Below, piece after piece: positions 41,940 through 51,955 of a DNA stretch of 64,000 bases (its first letter is position 1; each line of letters starts with the position of its first letter). Origin of the DNA: Rhodocyclaceae bacterium (GTDB taxonomy: Bacteria; Pseudomonadota; Gammaproteobacteria; Burkholderiales; Rhodocyclaceae); contig JAKLLG010000001.1 of assembly GCA_023150275.1 (NCBI GenBank), positions 124,001-188,000 of the forward strand, written 5' to 3'. A model generated the notes under the pieces. The model worked only from the letters and a program-made list of their open reading frames with translations, did not search any database and was not told where the DNA came from. A program made the translations under genes and the position numbers.

Positions 41940-44489
41940 TCAGGCCTTCACCACCTTACACGCACACTTCTTGTAGTCGGTCTCTTTCGAGATCGGGCAA
42001 GTGGCGTCCAGGGTCAGCTTGTTGACCAGACGGTGCTCGTCGAAGAAGGGCACGAAGACGAGGCCGACCGGCGGCTTGTTGCGGCCCTTGGTCTCGACGC
42101 GCAGCTGGATCTCGCCGCGACGCGTGGACACTTTCACCACGTCGTTGCGGTTGAGGCCGCGCTTCTTCGCATCATCCGGATGCATGAACACCACGGCATC
42201 CGGCACCGCCTTGTAGAGCTCAGGCACGCGGCGGGTCATCGAGCCGGTATGCCAGTGCTCCAGCACGCGACCGGTACACAGCCACAGATCAAACTCGTTG
42301 TCGGGCTGTTCGGCGGCCGGCTGGTAGGGCAGCGCGTAGACGATCGCCTTGCCGTCCGGATAGCCGTAGAAGCGGACGCCTTCGCCCTTCGGCACGTAAG
42401 GATCGTAGCCCTCGCGGAAGCGCCACAGCGTTTCCTTGCCCTCGACCACCGGCCAGCGCAGGCCACGTGCCTTGTGATAGACGTCGAACAACGCCAAGTC
42501 GTGCGCCTTGCCACGACCGAAGCGGGCGTACTCCTCAAACAGGCCTTTCTGAACGTAGTAGCCGTAGGCCTTGGACTCCTCGTTCATGTAGTCCTTGATC
42601 GCGTGCGCGTTGACCGACTTGACCTCATCGAGGGCGAACTTGTTGACCTGGCCGTTGGCGTAGAGGACTTCGTACAGGGTCTTGCCCTTGTACTCCGGCA
42701 TCTTGTCGAGCAGTTCGGCCGGCCAGACTTCGTCGGTCTTGAAGCGCTTCGAAAACTCCAGGTACTGCCACAGATCGGACTTGGCCTCACCCGGCGCCTT
42801 CACCTGCTGGCGCCACATCTGGCCACGACGCTCGGCGTTGCCATACATGCCTTCCTTCTCCATCCACATGGCGGACGGCAGAATCAGGTCGGCCGACATC
42901 GCGGAAACGGTCGGGTAGACATCGGAAACGACGGTGAAGCACTTCGGATTGCGCCAGCCCGGGTAGATCTCGTCATTGACGTTCGGGCCCGCCTGCATGT
43001 TGTTGGTGGTGGTCGTCCACAGGAAGCCGACCTTGCCGTCCTTGGCCATGCGCGACTGCAGCACGGCGTGGTAGCCAATCCAGTCGGGAATGGTGCCGGC
43101 GGGGAGCTTCCAGATGTTCTCGGAGAACTCGCGGTGCTTCGGGTTCATGACCACCATGTCTGCCGGCAGACGGTGCGCAAAGGTACCGACTTCGCGGGCC
43201 GTACCGCAGGCGGACGGCTGGCCGGTCAGCGAGAACGGACTGTTGCCCGGCTCGGAGATCTTGCCCACCAGCAGGTGGACGTTGTAGATCATGTTGTTTA
43301 CCCAGGTGCCGCGGGTGTGCTGGTTGAAGCCCATGGTCCAGAACGAAGTGACCTTGGTCTTCGGGTCGGCGTAGGCCTTGGCCAGCGCTTCCAGCTTGTC
43401 CTTCGGCACGCCGGAAATCTCGTGCGCCTTGTCGAGCGTGTACTCGGATACGAAGGCGGCAAACTCGTCGAAGCTGATTGGCGACGAGTTGTTCGGGTTG
43501 CCCTTCGGCTTGCCGTCCTCACCCGGGTAGCCGTTGTTCATGGCGACCTTTTCCAGCGGATGGTTCGGACGCAGGCCGTAGCCGATGTCGGTGACGCCCT
43601 TGGCGAACTTGACGTGCTTGCCGACGAAATCCTTGTTCACCGCATTGTTCTGGATGATGTAGTTGGCGATGTAGTTGAGGATCGCCAGATCCGAACTCGG
43701 CTTGAAGATCAGTTCGCTGTCAGCGAGTTCGCAGGAGCGGTGCGTGAAGGTGGACAGCACGTGGATCTTGACGTGCTTGGCGGTAAGACGGCGATCGGTG
43801 ATGCGCGACCACAGGATCGGGTGCATCTCGGCCATGTTCGAGCCCCACAGCGCGAAGACGTCGGCGTGCTCGATGTCGTCGTAACAGCCCATCGGCTCGT
43901 CGATGCCGAAGGTACGCATGAAGCCGGCGACGGCCGAGGCCATGCAGTGGCGGGCGTTCGGGTCGATACTGTTGGTGCGCAGGCCTGCCTTCCACAGCTT
44001 GGCAGCGGCATAGCCCTCCCAGACAGTCCATTGACCGGAACCGAACATGCAGACGCCGCGCTGCCCCTGGGTCGGCTCCTTCAGCGTCGCCTTGACTTTC
44101 TCGGCCATGAGATCGAAGGCCTTGTCCCAGGAGATCGGGGTGAACTCGCCGTTCTTGTCGAACAGGCCATTCTTCATGCGCAGCAGCGGCTGCGTCAGGC
44201 GATCCTTGCCGTACTGGATCTTGGCGAGGAAGTAACCCTTGATGCAGTTGAGGCCACGGTTGACCGGGGCTTCCGGGTCGCCCTGCGTGGCGACGATGCG
44301 GCCATCCTTGGTGCCCACGAGCACACCGCAACCGGTACCGCAGTAGCGGCAGGCGCCCTTGTCCCAGCGGACGCCGTCGTCCTTGCCCTTGGCCTGTGCC
44401 AGAACCGCTTCCGGAACGGCGATGCCGGCGGTGGCAGCCGCAGCGGCAACCGCGTTGCTCTTGATGAAATCACGTCGGGTCAGTTTCAT
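41940..44489 (-). CDS. napA: NapA, molybdenum catalytic subunit of periplasmic nitrate reductase
   Basis: An 849-residue bis-MGD enzyme. Tat signal [19 protein letters not shown]; [4Fe-4S] cysteines 47, 50, 54 and 82; molybdenum ligand Cys182 in [10 protein letters not shown]. It reduces nitrate to nitrite in the periplasm, receiving electrons through NapB. It starts one base after the napD stop and is probably FNR-activated from the promoter before napD. Confidence 0.98.
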   Translation of the reverse strand: MKLTRRDFIKSNAVAAAAATAGIAVPEAVLAQAKGKDDGVRWDKGACRYCGTGCGVLVGTKDGRIVATQGDPEAPVNRGLNCIKGYFLAKIQYGKDRLTQPLLRMKNGLFDKNGEFTPISWDKAFDLMAEKVKATLKEPTQGQRGVCMFGSGQWTVWEGYAAAKLWKAGLRTNSIDPNARHCMASAVAGFMRTFGIDEPMGCYDDIEHADVFALWGSNMAEMHPILWSRITDRRLTAKHVKIHVLSTFTHRSCELADSELIFKPSSDLAILNYIANYIIQNNAVNKDFVGKHVKFAKGVTDIGYGLRPNHPLEKVAMNNGYPGEDGKPKGNPNNSSPISFDEFAAFVSEYTLDKAHEISGVPKDKLEALAKAYADPKTKVTSFWTMGFNQHTRGTWVNNMIYNVHLLVGKISEPGNSPFSLTGQPSACGTAREVGTFAHRLPADMVVMNPKHREFSENIWKLPAGTIPDWIGYHAVLQSRMAKDGKVGFLWTTTTNNMQAGPNVNDEIYPGWRNPKCFTVVSDVYPTVSAMSADLILPSAMWMEKEGMYGNAERRGQMWRQQVKAPGEAKSDLWQYLEFSKRFKTDEVWPAELLDKMPEYKGKTLYEVLYANGQVNKFALDEVKSVNAHAIKDYMNEESKAYGYYVQKGLFEEYARFGRGKAHDLALFDVYHKARGLRWPVVEGKETLWRFREGYDPYVPKGEGVRFYGYPDGKAIVYALPYQPAAEQPDNEFDLWLCTGRVLEHWHTGSMTRRVPELYKAVPDAVVFMHPDDAKKRGLNRNDVVKVSTRRGEIQLRVETKGRNKPPVGLVFVPFFDEHRLVNKLTLDATCPISKETDYKKCACKVVKA

Positions 44490-44490
44490 T

Positions 44491-44739
44491 TCATGCCTCC
44501 TCGTCAGGATTGGTTTCTACCTGGTGATAGGCCATCGACACGGCAAGCACGCCGGGCATCTGGCCAATCAATTCAAAAGTCTTCACGGTGTCCTTCTCGC
44601 TCTCGGCCTCGATGGTCGCGATCATGCGGCCATCGTCCGCCGTTACATGGACTTCGACGCCATGTACCGCTTCAAGCAGGGATTTGAGGTGCGCGCCCTG
44701 TTCAGGCTTGGCGCTGACGATCACGCTGGAAATATCCAT
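44491..44739 (-). CDS. napD: NapD, NapA signal-peptide chaperone
   Basis: An 82-residue ferredoxin-like-fold protein ([44 protein letters not shown]). NapD binds the Tat signal of NapA and delays export until the cofactor is loaded. ATG 44739 matches the family start; the frame is open to 44910 but that would cross the promoter. First gene of napDAGHB. Confidence 0.93.
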   Translation of the reverse strand: MDISSVIVSAKPEQGAHLKSLLEAVHGVEVHVTADDGRMIATIEAESEKDTVKTFELIGQMPGVLAVSMAYHQVETNPDEEA

Positions 44740-44774
44740 GGGTTCATGCCGGGGATGTGTTGGGTCAGGCGTGG

Positions 44775-44816
44775 AATCTATGCCTGTAATGAGGCAGTTA
44801 TCTTGATTCACATCAA
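44775..44816 (-). promoter_or_regulatory. class II FNR promoter of napDAGHB
   Basis: A perfect FNR box TTGATGTGAATCAA (minus strand; 44803-44816) is centred 41.5 bp before a predicted start at 44768, with TAGATT (44775-44780, minus) at -10. Nothing else of note in 44740-44962. Confidence 0.75.
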
Positions 44817-44962
44817 GCCCGAAAAAAATCCGCAGTTTTTGTATGGATAATTTGATCGAGCGCAAGAATTTGAAGCGCTTCCGCCCCGAAACGCCCTGTT
44901 TATGGGTCATTACGTGATATTAGAAATTGCGAATACAGCATGCCGTGATGCTGTATTGATGC

Positions 44963-45730
44963 CTATTGGATCAGGGCGGGGAGGCAGTCGCACGCATTGC
45001 GCGTGGTGAAATTTGCAACATCGACGGGCGAGACGCCGCGCAACTCGGCGAGGGATTCGGCGATTCTGGGCAGAAAAACCGGTGCATTGCGACCCCGGCC
45101 GACGAACTCGGGCGGGATATCCGGCGCGTCCGTTTCAAGGACAATCGCCTCCTCCGGCAAGGCGGCGGCCAGCGCGCGCAAGTGGCTGGCACGCGGCCAG
45201 GTCATCGCACCACCGAAGCCCAGCTTGAAGCCAAGCGCGATGAACTGCTCCGCTTGCTGACGGCTGCCGTTGAACGCGTGGGCGATGCCACCACGCACAC
45301 GCAGACGCCGCAACTCGCGAAGAATCGGGTCGATGGCGCGGCGCACGTGCAGCAGCACCGGCAGATCGAAATCGCGCGCGATCTTCAGCTGTTCGACGAA
45401 GAAGTGCAGCTGGCGCGCCGGATCGAGCCCGGGGACAAACTGGTCGAGTCCGATCTCGCCGATGGCGACGGCTGGTTCACGCGACAAGCAGTCGCGCAGG
45501 GTCTGCAGATCAGCCTCAGCCGCCTGCGGCGTGTACAGCGGATGAATGCCGTAGGCGGCAACGCAGCCGGCGTAGTGCGTACAGCACTCCTTTACGGCGG
45601 CAAAGTTGGCGGCAGCAACGGCCGGCACGACGATGCACGCTACGCCCGCAGCCTGCGCGTCGGCAACGACGGCATCGCGATCAGCCGCGAATTCCGCGGC
45701 ATCGAGGTGGCAGTGCGTATCTATCCACAT
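44963..45730 (-). CDS. tatD: TatD-family metal-dependent DNase
   Basis: A 255-residue TIM-barrel hydrolase with metal ligands in DTHCHLD (4-10), GEIGLD, LLHVRRA, IAHAFNGS and ETDAPDIPP. TatD proteins are 3'-5' exonucleases or tRNA/DNA quality nucleases. It is divergent in role from the nap genes; co-direction is incidental. Confidence 0.92.
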   Translation of the reverse strand: MWIDTHCHLDAAEFAADRDAVVADAQAAGVACIVVPAVAAANFAAVKECCTHYAGCVAAYGIHPLYTPQAAEADLQTLRDCLSREPAVAIGEIGLDQFVPGLDPARQLHFFVEQLKIARDFDLPVLLHVRRAIDPILRELRRLRVRGGIAHAFNGSRQQAEQFIALGFKLGFGGAMTWPRASHLRALAAALPEEAIVLETDAPDIPPEFVGRGRNAPVFLPRIAESLAELRGVSPVDVANFTTRNACDCLPALIQ

Positions 45731-45790
45731 GGCGGCGGCAGGGACCAGTGCGCTGGGGCAGGAATCCGGCGCGAGAATCGGGCGTAAGGC

Positions 45791-46582
45791 TCAGGCGCCG
45801 AATCGCGGGCGCCGCTTGTCGAAAAACGCCGCCAAGCCCTCGCCAAAATCCGCATTGACGCCGCAGGCAGCAAAGGCGCGCTGCTCGGCGTGCAGTTGTT
45901 CGGCAAGGGTGCTGGTCAGCGAAGCGTTGAGCAACTGCTTGGTGCTGGCGAGCGCCTCCCGCGGGCCGCCGGCGAGTCTCGTCGCGAGCGCCTCCGCCTG
46001 TGCCTGCAGTTCGCTGGCGGGAACAACGCGATTGACGAGTCCCCAGGCGAGCGCCTGCGCGGCATCAAAGCGATCGCCGAGCAGTGCGATCTCGGCCGCC
46101 CGCTTCATGCCGACCACCCGTGGCAGCGACCAGGTGGCGCCGCCATCGGGGGAAAGCGCGATGTTGCAGTAGGCGAGCGTGAAGTAGGCATCCTCGCTGG
46201 CCAGCGCCAGATCGGCGGCGAGCATCAGCGAGAGGCCGAAGCCGGCCACCGCGCCACGCACGGCGGCCACCACCGGCTTGCCGCAGCGACGCAACTGCAG
46301 CGTGGTCTGGTGCACATCGCTGATGGTGCGCTCGAACAGGGGTTGCCGTTCCTGTGCCGGCAGCGCGAGTTGTTCGCGGAACCATTTCAGATCGCCGCCC
46401 GCCATGAAATGCGCGCCGGCACCGCCGAGGAGGATGGCATGCACGGCGGGATCGGCTTCGGCGCGGGCGCTCGCCAAACGCAGATCCTCGATCATCGCCA
46501 GGTTGAGGGCGTTCAGCGAATCGGGGCGATTGAGGGTGAGATGGGCGACGTGGTCGCGAACCTCGTAGATGACGGTACTCAT
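45791..46582 (-). CDS. enoyl-CoA hydratase/isomerase family protein
   Basis: A 263-residue crotonase-fold protein with oxyanion-hole segments HFMAGGDLKWF (near 58-68) and GAVAGFGLSLMLAADLALAS. Enoyl-CoA hydration or a related acyl-CoA reaction is likely, but the family is broad. It is 60 bp upstream of tatD and 24 bp downstream of dadA on the same strand. Confidence 0.88.
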   Translation of the reverse strand: MSTVIYEVRDHVAHLTLNRPDSLNALNLAMIEDLRLASARAEADPAVHAILLGGAGAHFMAGGDLKWFREQLALPAQERQPLFERTISDVHQTTLQLRRCGKPVVAAVRGAVAGFGLSLMLAADLALASEDAYFTLAYCNIALSPDGGATWSLPRVVGMKRAAEIALLGDRFDAAQALAWGLVNRVVPASELQAQAEALATRLAGGPREALASTKQLLNASLTSTLAEQLHAEQRAFAACGVNADFGEGLAAFFDKRRPRFGA

Positions 46583-46606
46583 GCTGTCTCCGTGGAGTCG
46601 GTATCG

Positions 46607-47845
46607 TTATTGGAAGGGGAAATCGGGTTCGGGGCGTCGCCCCGAGATCAGATCGGACAGCGCCGCGCCGGTGCCGCAAGCCATCGTCCAGCCAAGCGTG
46701 CCGTGGCCGGTGGCGAGCCAGAGGTTGGCGTGGCGGGCGCGACCGATGAGCGGTACGTTCGATGGCGTGGCGGGACGCAGACCGCACCAGTACTCGGGCT
46801 CGCCCTGCGGCCGCAGCTCGGGAAAGAGTTCGCCGGCACGGCGCATCAATGCCGCGCAGCGAACAGCATTGAGAGTCATGTCGTAGCCGTTGAATTCAGC
46901 CGTACCGGCGATGCGCAGCCGGTTGCCGAGGCGCGAGAAGACGAGTTTGTGCCCGTCGTCGGTCAGGCTGACGCTGGGCGCCACGCTGTCCGGCGCAAGC
47001 GTCAGCGTTGCCGAGTAGCCCTTGGCCGGATAGACGGGAAGACAGTAGCCAAGCGGTGACAACAGCTGTCGCGACCAGCTGCCGCAGGCGACAACGTAGG
47101 CGTCGGCCTGCAGGCGCTCGCCGTCGGCGAGAGCGAGATGATCGATCTCGCCGCGCGCCGCCGACAGGCGGGACACGGCACTGCCGTAGCGGAACTCGAC
47201 ACCGGCATCGGCAGCGAGGCGCGCGAGTTCGCGTGTAAACAGATGGGCATCGCCGGATTCGTCCTCGGACGTATAGTCGCCGCCGACGATCCTGTCGCGG
47301 GCAGATGCCAGTGCCGGCTCGATGCGCACGCATTCATCGGCATCGACGAGCCGCCGATCGCAGCCGAAGCGGCGCATCAGCGCTGCTGCCTCCTTTGCCG
47401 CAGCAAATTCACTGCGCTCGGTGTAGAAGTGCAGGATGCCGCGCTGCAGGTGGTCGTAGCGAATGCCGGTTTCGGCGCGCAGTTCGCCGAGCTTACTGCG
47501 GCTGTAGAGCGCGAGCGTGACGATCGCACGGATGTTCTCCAGCGTGCGCTGCGGCCGGCATTCGGTGAGGAAACGCAGGCCCCAGCCAAGCAGCGCCGGA
47601 TCGGGGCGCAAGCGGAAGAGCAACGGCGCATCCTCGCGCCCCAGCCAGTGCAACACCTTGGGCAGCACATGCGGATTGGCCCACGGTTCGGCGTGCGAGA
47701 CGGAGATCTGGGCGCCGTTGGCAAAACTCGTCTCCAGACCGGCGCCCGGCTGACGATCGATGACGGTAACGGCATGCCCGGCACGGGCCAGATACCACGC
47801 ACTGGCGACGCCGACGACACCGGCGCCGATGACGATGACGCGCAT
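46607..47845 (-). CDS. dadA: D-amino acid dehydrogenase
   Basis: A 412-residue FAD enzyme: dinucleotide motif VIVIGAGVVGVASAWYLA at the N-terminus, FANGAQISVSHAEPWANP and the C-terminal GLRPATPSNVPLIGRA...GHGTLGWTMACG typical of DadA. It oxidises D-alanine and other D-amino acids to keto acids, feeding the respiratory chain at the inner face of the membrane. Confidence 0.93.
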   Translation of the reverse strand: MRVIVIGAGVVGVASAWYLARAGHAVTVIDRQPGAGLETSFANGAQISVSHAEPWANPHVLPKVLHWLGREDAPLLFRLRPDPALLGWGLRFLTECRPQRTLENIRAIVTLALYSRSKLGELRAETGIRYDHLQRGILHFYTERSEFAAAKEAAALMRRFGCDRRLVDADECVRIEPALASARDRIVGGDYTSEDESGDAHLFTRELARLAADAGVEFRYGSAVSRLSAARGEIDHLALADGERLQADAYVVACGSWSRQLLSPLGYCLPVYPAKGYSATLTLAPDSVAPSVSLTDDGHKLVFSRLGNRLRIAGTAEFNGYDMTLNAVRCAALMRRAGELFPELRPQGEPEYWCGLRPATPSNVPLIGRARHANLWLATGHGTLGWTMACGTGAALSDLISGRRPEPDFPFQ

Positions 47846-47851
47846 GCCGGC

Positions 47852-50020
47852 TTACTCTCCGCGGACGCGCCCGATGCGGACGACTTCCGGAATCAGGCGC
47901 AGGCTGCGCAGAATGCGCGCGAGATGCCCACGATTGGCGACCTGTATCGTGAACTGCAGGGTCGTGTACAGGCCCGGCGTCTTTTCTTCCATATTGATGT
48001 TCTCGATGTTCGAGTTGGCATCGGCAATCGCCGCCGCCATTGCAGCCAGCACGCCGCGCGCATTCTTGGCCGTGACGCGAATGCGCGTCTCGAACAGCTT
48101 GCCCTCGGCCGGCTGCCATTCGACGTCGATCCACTTCTTCGGTTCGCTGCTGCGCGACTTGCGGATGCCGGGACAATCATGCGTGTGCACCACGAGCCCC
48201 TGACCCTTGCGAATGGAGCCGATGATCGGATCTCCGGGAATCGGGCAGCAGCATTGCGCAAGCTGGATCGCCATGCCTTCGGTGCCGCGAATGACGACGG
48301 TGGACAGCGGCACCGGCTCTTCCGTCATGACGCCATCCTTCGCCAGCAGGCGCCGCGCGACAACGGCGGCAATGCGCTTGCCGAGGCCGATATCGGTATA
48401 GATTTCCTTCAGCGAACGATTGCCCGATTCGCGCATCAGTTCTTCCCAGCACGTTTCCGGCAGCGCTGCCGCCTGCACGCCGAGATGCTGCAACTCCTGC
48501 CCGAGCAGGTTTTCACCAAGCTGCGCGGACTCCTCGTGCTGCATCGCCTTAAGGAAGTGCCGGATCTTGCTGCGGGCGCGACCGGTGCGCACGTAGGAAA
48601 GCCAGGCCGGATTCGGGTTGGCGTGCGCAGCAGTGATGATCTCGACCTGATCGCCGTTCTTCAGCTCGGTGCGCAGTGGCATCAATTCCTGGTTGATGCG
48701 CGCGGCAACGCAACGGTTGCCGATGTCGGTGTGCACCATATAGGCGAAGTCGACCGCCGTTGCGCCACGCGGCAACTCCATGATCTGGCCCTTCGGCGTG
48801 AACACATAGACTTCGTCCGGGAACAGGTCGATCTTCACGTGTTCGAGGAACTCCGCGGAATCCCGCGTGCCACTCTGCAGTTCGAGCAGGGATTGCAGCC
48901 ACTTCGCGGTCTTCTTCTGCAGATCGGCGCCACTCTGCTCGGCATCCTTGTACAGCCAGTGCGAGGCGACCCCTTCCTGCGCCACATGGTGCATTTCCTC
49001 GGTACGGATCTGCACTTCGATCGGCGTACCGTAGGGGCCGATCAGCGTGGTGTGCAGCGACTGGTAACCGTTCACCTTGGGGATCGCGATGTAGTCCTTG
49101 AACTTGCCCGGTACCGGCTTGTACAGCGCATGCAGCGCACCGAGCGCGAGATAGCAGGTCGGCACGTCCCTGACGACAACACGAAAGCCGTAGATATCGA
49201 GCACCTGCGAGAAGGAGAGGCGCTTCTCCTCCATCTTGCGGTAGATCGAGTAGAGGCTTTTCTCGCGCCCGAACACCATCGCCTGGATACCGGCCTCGGC
49301 CATCTTGCCGTTGACGTTGTCGAGAATGCGCGACAGCAGTTCACGCCGGTTGCCGCGCGCGGCGCGCAGCGCGCGCGCGATGACCTTGGCCCGCAGCGGG
49401 TGGATCAGTTCGAAGGAGAGATCCTGCAGCTGCCGGAAGACCTTGTTCAGCCCGAGCCGGTTGGCGATCGGGGCGTAGATTTCGAGTGTTTCGGTGGCAA
49501 TGCGGCGACGCTTTTCAGCGCGCACATGCGACATCGTCTGCAGGTTGTGCAGCCGGTCGGCGAGCTTGATGAGCACGACGCGCAGATCGCGCGCCATCGC
49601 CATCAGCATCTTGCGGAAATTTTCGGCCTGCGCTTCCTGGTGCGACTGGAACTCGATCTTGTCGAGCTTGGAGAGCCCATCGACCAGTTCGGCGACGTGT
49701 CTGCCGAAGCGCTCGGCAATCTGGGCCTTGGTGACGGAGGTGTCCTCCATCACGTCGTGCAGCAGCGCGGCAATGACCGCCTGCACATCCATCTGCCACT
49801 CGGCGAGAGCACCGGCGACCGCCAGCGGATGCGTGATGTAGGCTTCGCCCGAATAGCGCTTCTGGCCGGCGTGCGCGGCCGCCGCGAAGGCATAGGCCTC
49901 GCGGACCAGGGCTAGTTCGTCAGGCTTGAGGTAACTGAGGCTGTCGATGAAAACCCGGAACGCCGGGTCTTCATGCGTGGGGATGCGATGCTCGGGCGAG
50001 GTGGCAGTGTCGGCGTCCAT
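47852..50020 (-). CDS. spoT: SpoT/RelA-type bifunctional (p)ppGpp synthetase/hydrolase
   Basis: A 722-residue RSH protein with HD hydrolase (AALLHDVMEDTSVT; KLADRLHNL), synthetase (YGFRVVVRD; YQSLHTTL), TGS (VYVFTPKGQIMELPRGATAVDFA), a CC/helical domain and a C-terminal ACT domain. The intact HD residues support hydrolase activity. ATG 50020 is chosen over the longer frame. It follows rpoZ, the classical gmk-rpoZ-spoT order. Confidence 0.96.
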   Translation of the reverse strand: MDADTATSPEHRIPTHEDPAFRVFIDSLSYLKPDELALVREAYAFAAAAHAGQKRYSGEAYITHPLAVAGALAEWQMDVQAVIAALLHDVMEDTSVTKAQIAERFGRHVAELVDGLSKLDKIEFQSHQEAQAENFRKMLMAMARDLRVVLIKLADRLHNLQTMSHVRAEKRRRIATETLEIYAPIANRLGLNKVFRQLQDLSFELIHPLRAKVIARALRAARGNRRELLSRILDNVNGKMAEAGIQAMVFGREKSLYSIYRKMEEKRLSFSQVLDIYGFRVVVRDVPTCYLALGALHALYKPVPGKFKDYIAIPKVNGYQSLHTTLIGPYGTPIEVQIRTEEMHHVAQEGVASHWLYKDAEQSGADLQKKTAKWLQSLLELQSGTRDSAEFLEHVKIDLFPDEVYVFTPKGQIMELPRGATAVDFAYMVHTDIGNRCVAARINQELMPLRTELKNGDQVEIITAAHANPNPAWLSYVRTGRARSKIRHFLKAMQHEESAQLGENLLGQELQHLGVQAAALPETCWEELMRESGNRSLKEIYTDIGLGKRIAAVVARRLLAKDGVMTEEPVPLSTVVIRGTEGMAIQLAQCCCPIPGDPIIGSIRKGQGLVVHTHDCPGIRKSRSSEPKKWIDVEWQPAEGKLFETRIRVTAKNARGVLAAMAAAIADANSNIENINMEEKTPGLYTTLQFTIQVANRGHLARILRSLRLIPEVVRIGRVRGE

Positions 50021-50063
50021 CAGCGCACACCTTGCATTCCACCCGAAGCGTCGCCAATCGCGA

Positions 50064-50270
50064 TCAGGCCTGACCGCGATTGAGGACTTCGAGGCCGACC
50101 TTGCCCGAGGCAATCTCGCGCAAGGCGATCACGGTCGGCTTGTCCTTTTCGGTCTCGACCAGCGGCGTTGCGCCGGAGGCAATCTGCCGGGCGCGGTACG
50201 TGGCTGCCAGGGTCATCTGGAAGCGGTTGCCAATTTTCTTCATGCAGTCATCTACAGTTACACGGGCCAT
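50064..50270 (-). CDS. rpoZ: RNA polymerase omega subunit
   Basis: A 68-residue RpoZ ([29 protein letters not shown] split over the conserved core; [22 protein letters not shown]). It helps beta-prime assembly and, with DksA, ppGpp binding, matching the linkage to spoT. Confidence 0.96.
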   Translation of the reverse strand: MARVTVDDCMKKIGNRFQMTLAATYRARQIASGATPLVETEKDKPTVIALREIASGKVGLEVLNRGQA

Positions 50271-50285
50271 ACGGATACCTATTTC

Positions 50286-50894
50286 CTACAACAGTGAATT
50301 GAACAATGCGGCGTGCCGGAGGCGCTGCGTCCCGATTTCGAGACGGGCGGCGCGCACCACCGCGAGCAGGTCGGCAAGCGCCTGCGGCAATGCGTCGTTG
50401 ATAATAACATAGCCAAATTCAGACACATGGCGCATTTCCTCGCGCGCGGCAGCGAGCCGCCGCGCGATCACTTCCGCACTGTCGGTCCCGCGTCCGGTAA
50501 GGCGACGCTCCAGTTCCGTCATCGACGGCGGCAGCACGAAGACGCCAATCGCCTGCGGGAACAACTTCTTCACCTGCTGCGCGCCCTGCCAGTCGATCTC
50601 CAGCAGCACATCCCGGCCGCCGGCCATTTCCTGCTCGATCCACAAGCGCGACGTGCCGTAGCAATTGCCGTGCACTTCGGCCCATTCGAGAAACTCGCCG
50701 CGCCCGACCATCCCACGAAAGGTTTCGATATCGACGAAGTTGTACTCGCGACCATCCGCTTCGCCGGGACGCGGCGCGCGGGTGGTGTATGAAATGGACA
50801 GGCGAATGCCGGAATCGTTCTCCAGCAGCATCCTGACCAGCGTCGTCTTGCCGGCGCCCGACGGGGCGCTGACGATGAAGAGATGACCGGACAT
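50286..50894 (-). CDS. gmk: guanylate kinase
   Basis: A 202-residue GMP kinase with P-loop SAPSGAGKTTL (9-19), GMP-binding SISYTTRAPRPGE and GREYNFVD. It makes GDP from GMP, upstream of GTP and ppGpp. Transcribed with rpoZ and spoT. Confidence 0.97.
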   Translation of the reverse strand: MSGHLFIVSAPSGAGKTTLVRMLLENDSGIRLSISYTTRAPRPGEADGREYNFVDIETFRGMVGRGEFLEWAEVHGNCYGTSRLWIEQEMAGGRDVLLEIDWQGAQQVKKLFPQAIGVFVLPPSMTELERRLTGRGTDSAEVIARRLAAAREEMRHVSEFGYVIINDALPQALADLLAVVRAARLEIGTQRLRHAALFNSLL

Positions 50895-50966
50895 GTCATG
50901 CCTCCCGAAGGGCCACCCCGAGGGCGAAGGCGAACGAAGTTGGGCGTGGGGCAGGCACCATTCGCG

Positions 50967-51833
50967 CTATTCCAGGTTCTGCACTTGCTCGCGCATCTGC
51001 TCGATCAGCAGCTTGAGCTCCATCGCCGTCTGCGAGACTTCGCTGACGACGGACTTCGAACCGAGCGTATTTGCTTCCCGATTCAGTTCCTGCATCAGGA
51101 AATCTAGGCGCTTGCCGACCGCACCGCCCTGCTTGAGGACACGCTCGACTTCATCGAGGTGCGTGACCAGTCGCGCCAGCTCCTCCGCAACATCGATGCG
51201 CGCAGCAAAAACGATCACTTCCTGGCGGACACGCTCGTCGTCGGCGCTGCCGATCGCATCGATGAGGCGCTGTTTCAGCTTTTCCTGGAACGCCGCCTGC
51301 GCCGCCGGAATGTGTGGCGCCACTTGATCGACCAGTACGCGCATGCGGTCGACACGCTCCTTGATCACATCCTTCAGTTTTTCGCCTTCGCGTTTGCGGC
51401 TGGCCGAAAAATCCGCCAGCACCTCCTGCGCGGTGGCGAGCGCGGCGGCGAGCAGCGCCTCGCTGTCGACCGTTTCCTCGCCGAAGATGCCGGGCCAGCG
51501 CAACACCTCGCCGACCGCGAGCGGGCGCGCCTCGGGCAGTTGCCGGCGCACTTCCGCATCGAGATCGCCAAGCTGGCCGAGCAGGGCGGCATTGATGGCC
51601 AGTTGCTGCGCGCCACGAGCGGAAGCCATGAAATAGGCCCGGCACTCGACCTTGCCGCGACCGACCCGCGCGGCGATCGCCTCACGTAATGCCGGCTCGG
51701 CGCTGCGCAGTTCATCACCGATACGGAAATGGATATCGAGAAAGCGCGAATTGACGCTCTTCAGTTCGAGGCTCAGCGAGCCATTGGCAAGTTCGCGCGT
51801 CTTCGACGCGTAGCCGGTCATGCTCTGGATCAT
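50967..51833 (-). CDS. yicC: YicC-family endoribonuclease
   Basis: A 288-residue protein beginning MIQSMTGYASKTRE, with the middle LKSVNSRFLDIHFRI and the C-terminal HLDEVERVLKQGGAVGKRLDFLMQELNREANTLGSKS that define YicC. The E. coli homologue is an RNase involved in stress and sRNA turnover. It sits just before gmk, its common place in proteobacteria. Confidence 0.95.
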   Translation of the reverse strand: MIQSMTGYASKTRELANGSLSLELKSVNSRFLDIHFRIGDELRSAEPALREAIAARVGRGKVECRAYFMASARGAQQLAINAALLGQLGDLDAEVRRQLPEARPLAVGEVLRWPGIFGEETVDSEALLAAALATAQEVLADFSASRKREGEKLKDVIKERVDRMRVLVDQVAPHIPAAQAAFQEKLKQRLIDAIGSADDERVRQEVIVFAARIDVAEELARLVTHLDEVERVLKQGGAVGKRLDFLMQELNREANTLGSKSVVSEVSQTAMELKLLIEQMREQVQNLE

Positions 51834-51955
51834 GGATTTCCTGACGAAAGGGGGCGAAGCATCTGCCAGCCGGAGGCGGGCCAGGAAACACGGCTTTACA
51901 TGCCCCTGCCAAACCCCGAAAATGCTCCAAAAACCACATGATAGCCCTCACCTGA

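Noticed and set aside
41916-44687. 923-codon open frame opposite napA
   Set aside because: It is the antisense shadow of napA; GC-rich third positions keep the reverse frame open. No domain, start context or family resemblance. The same applies to long frames opposite spoT/dadA (47138-49915), nirB (27145-29634), fdhA (58679-60766) and hoxC (11949-13430).
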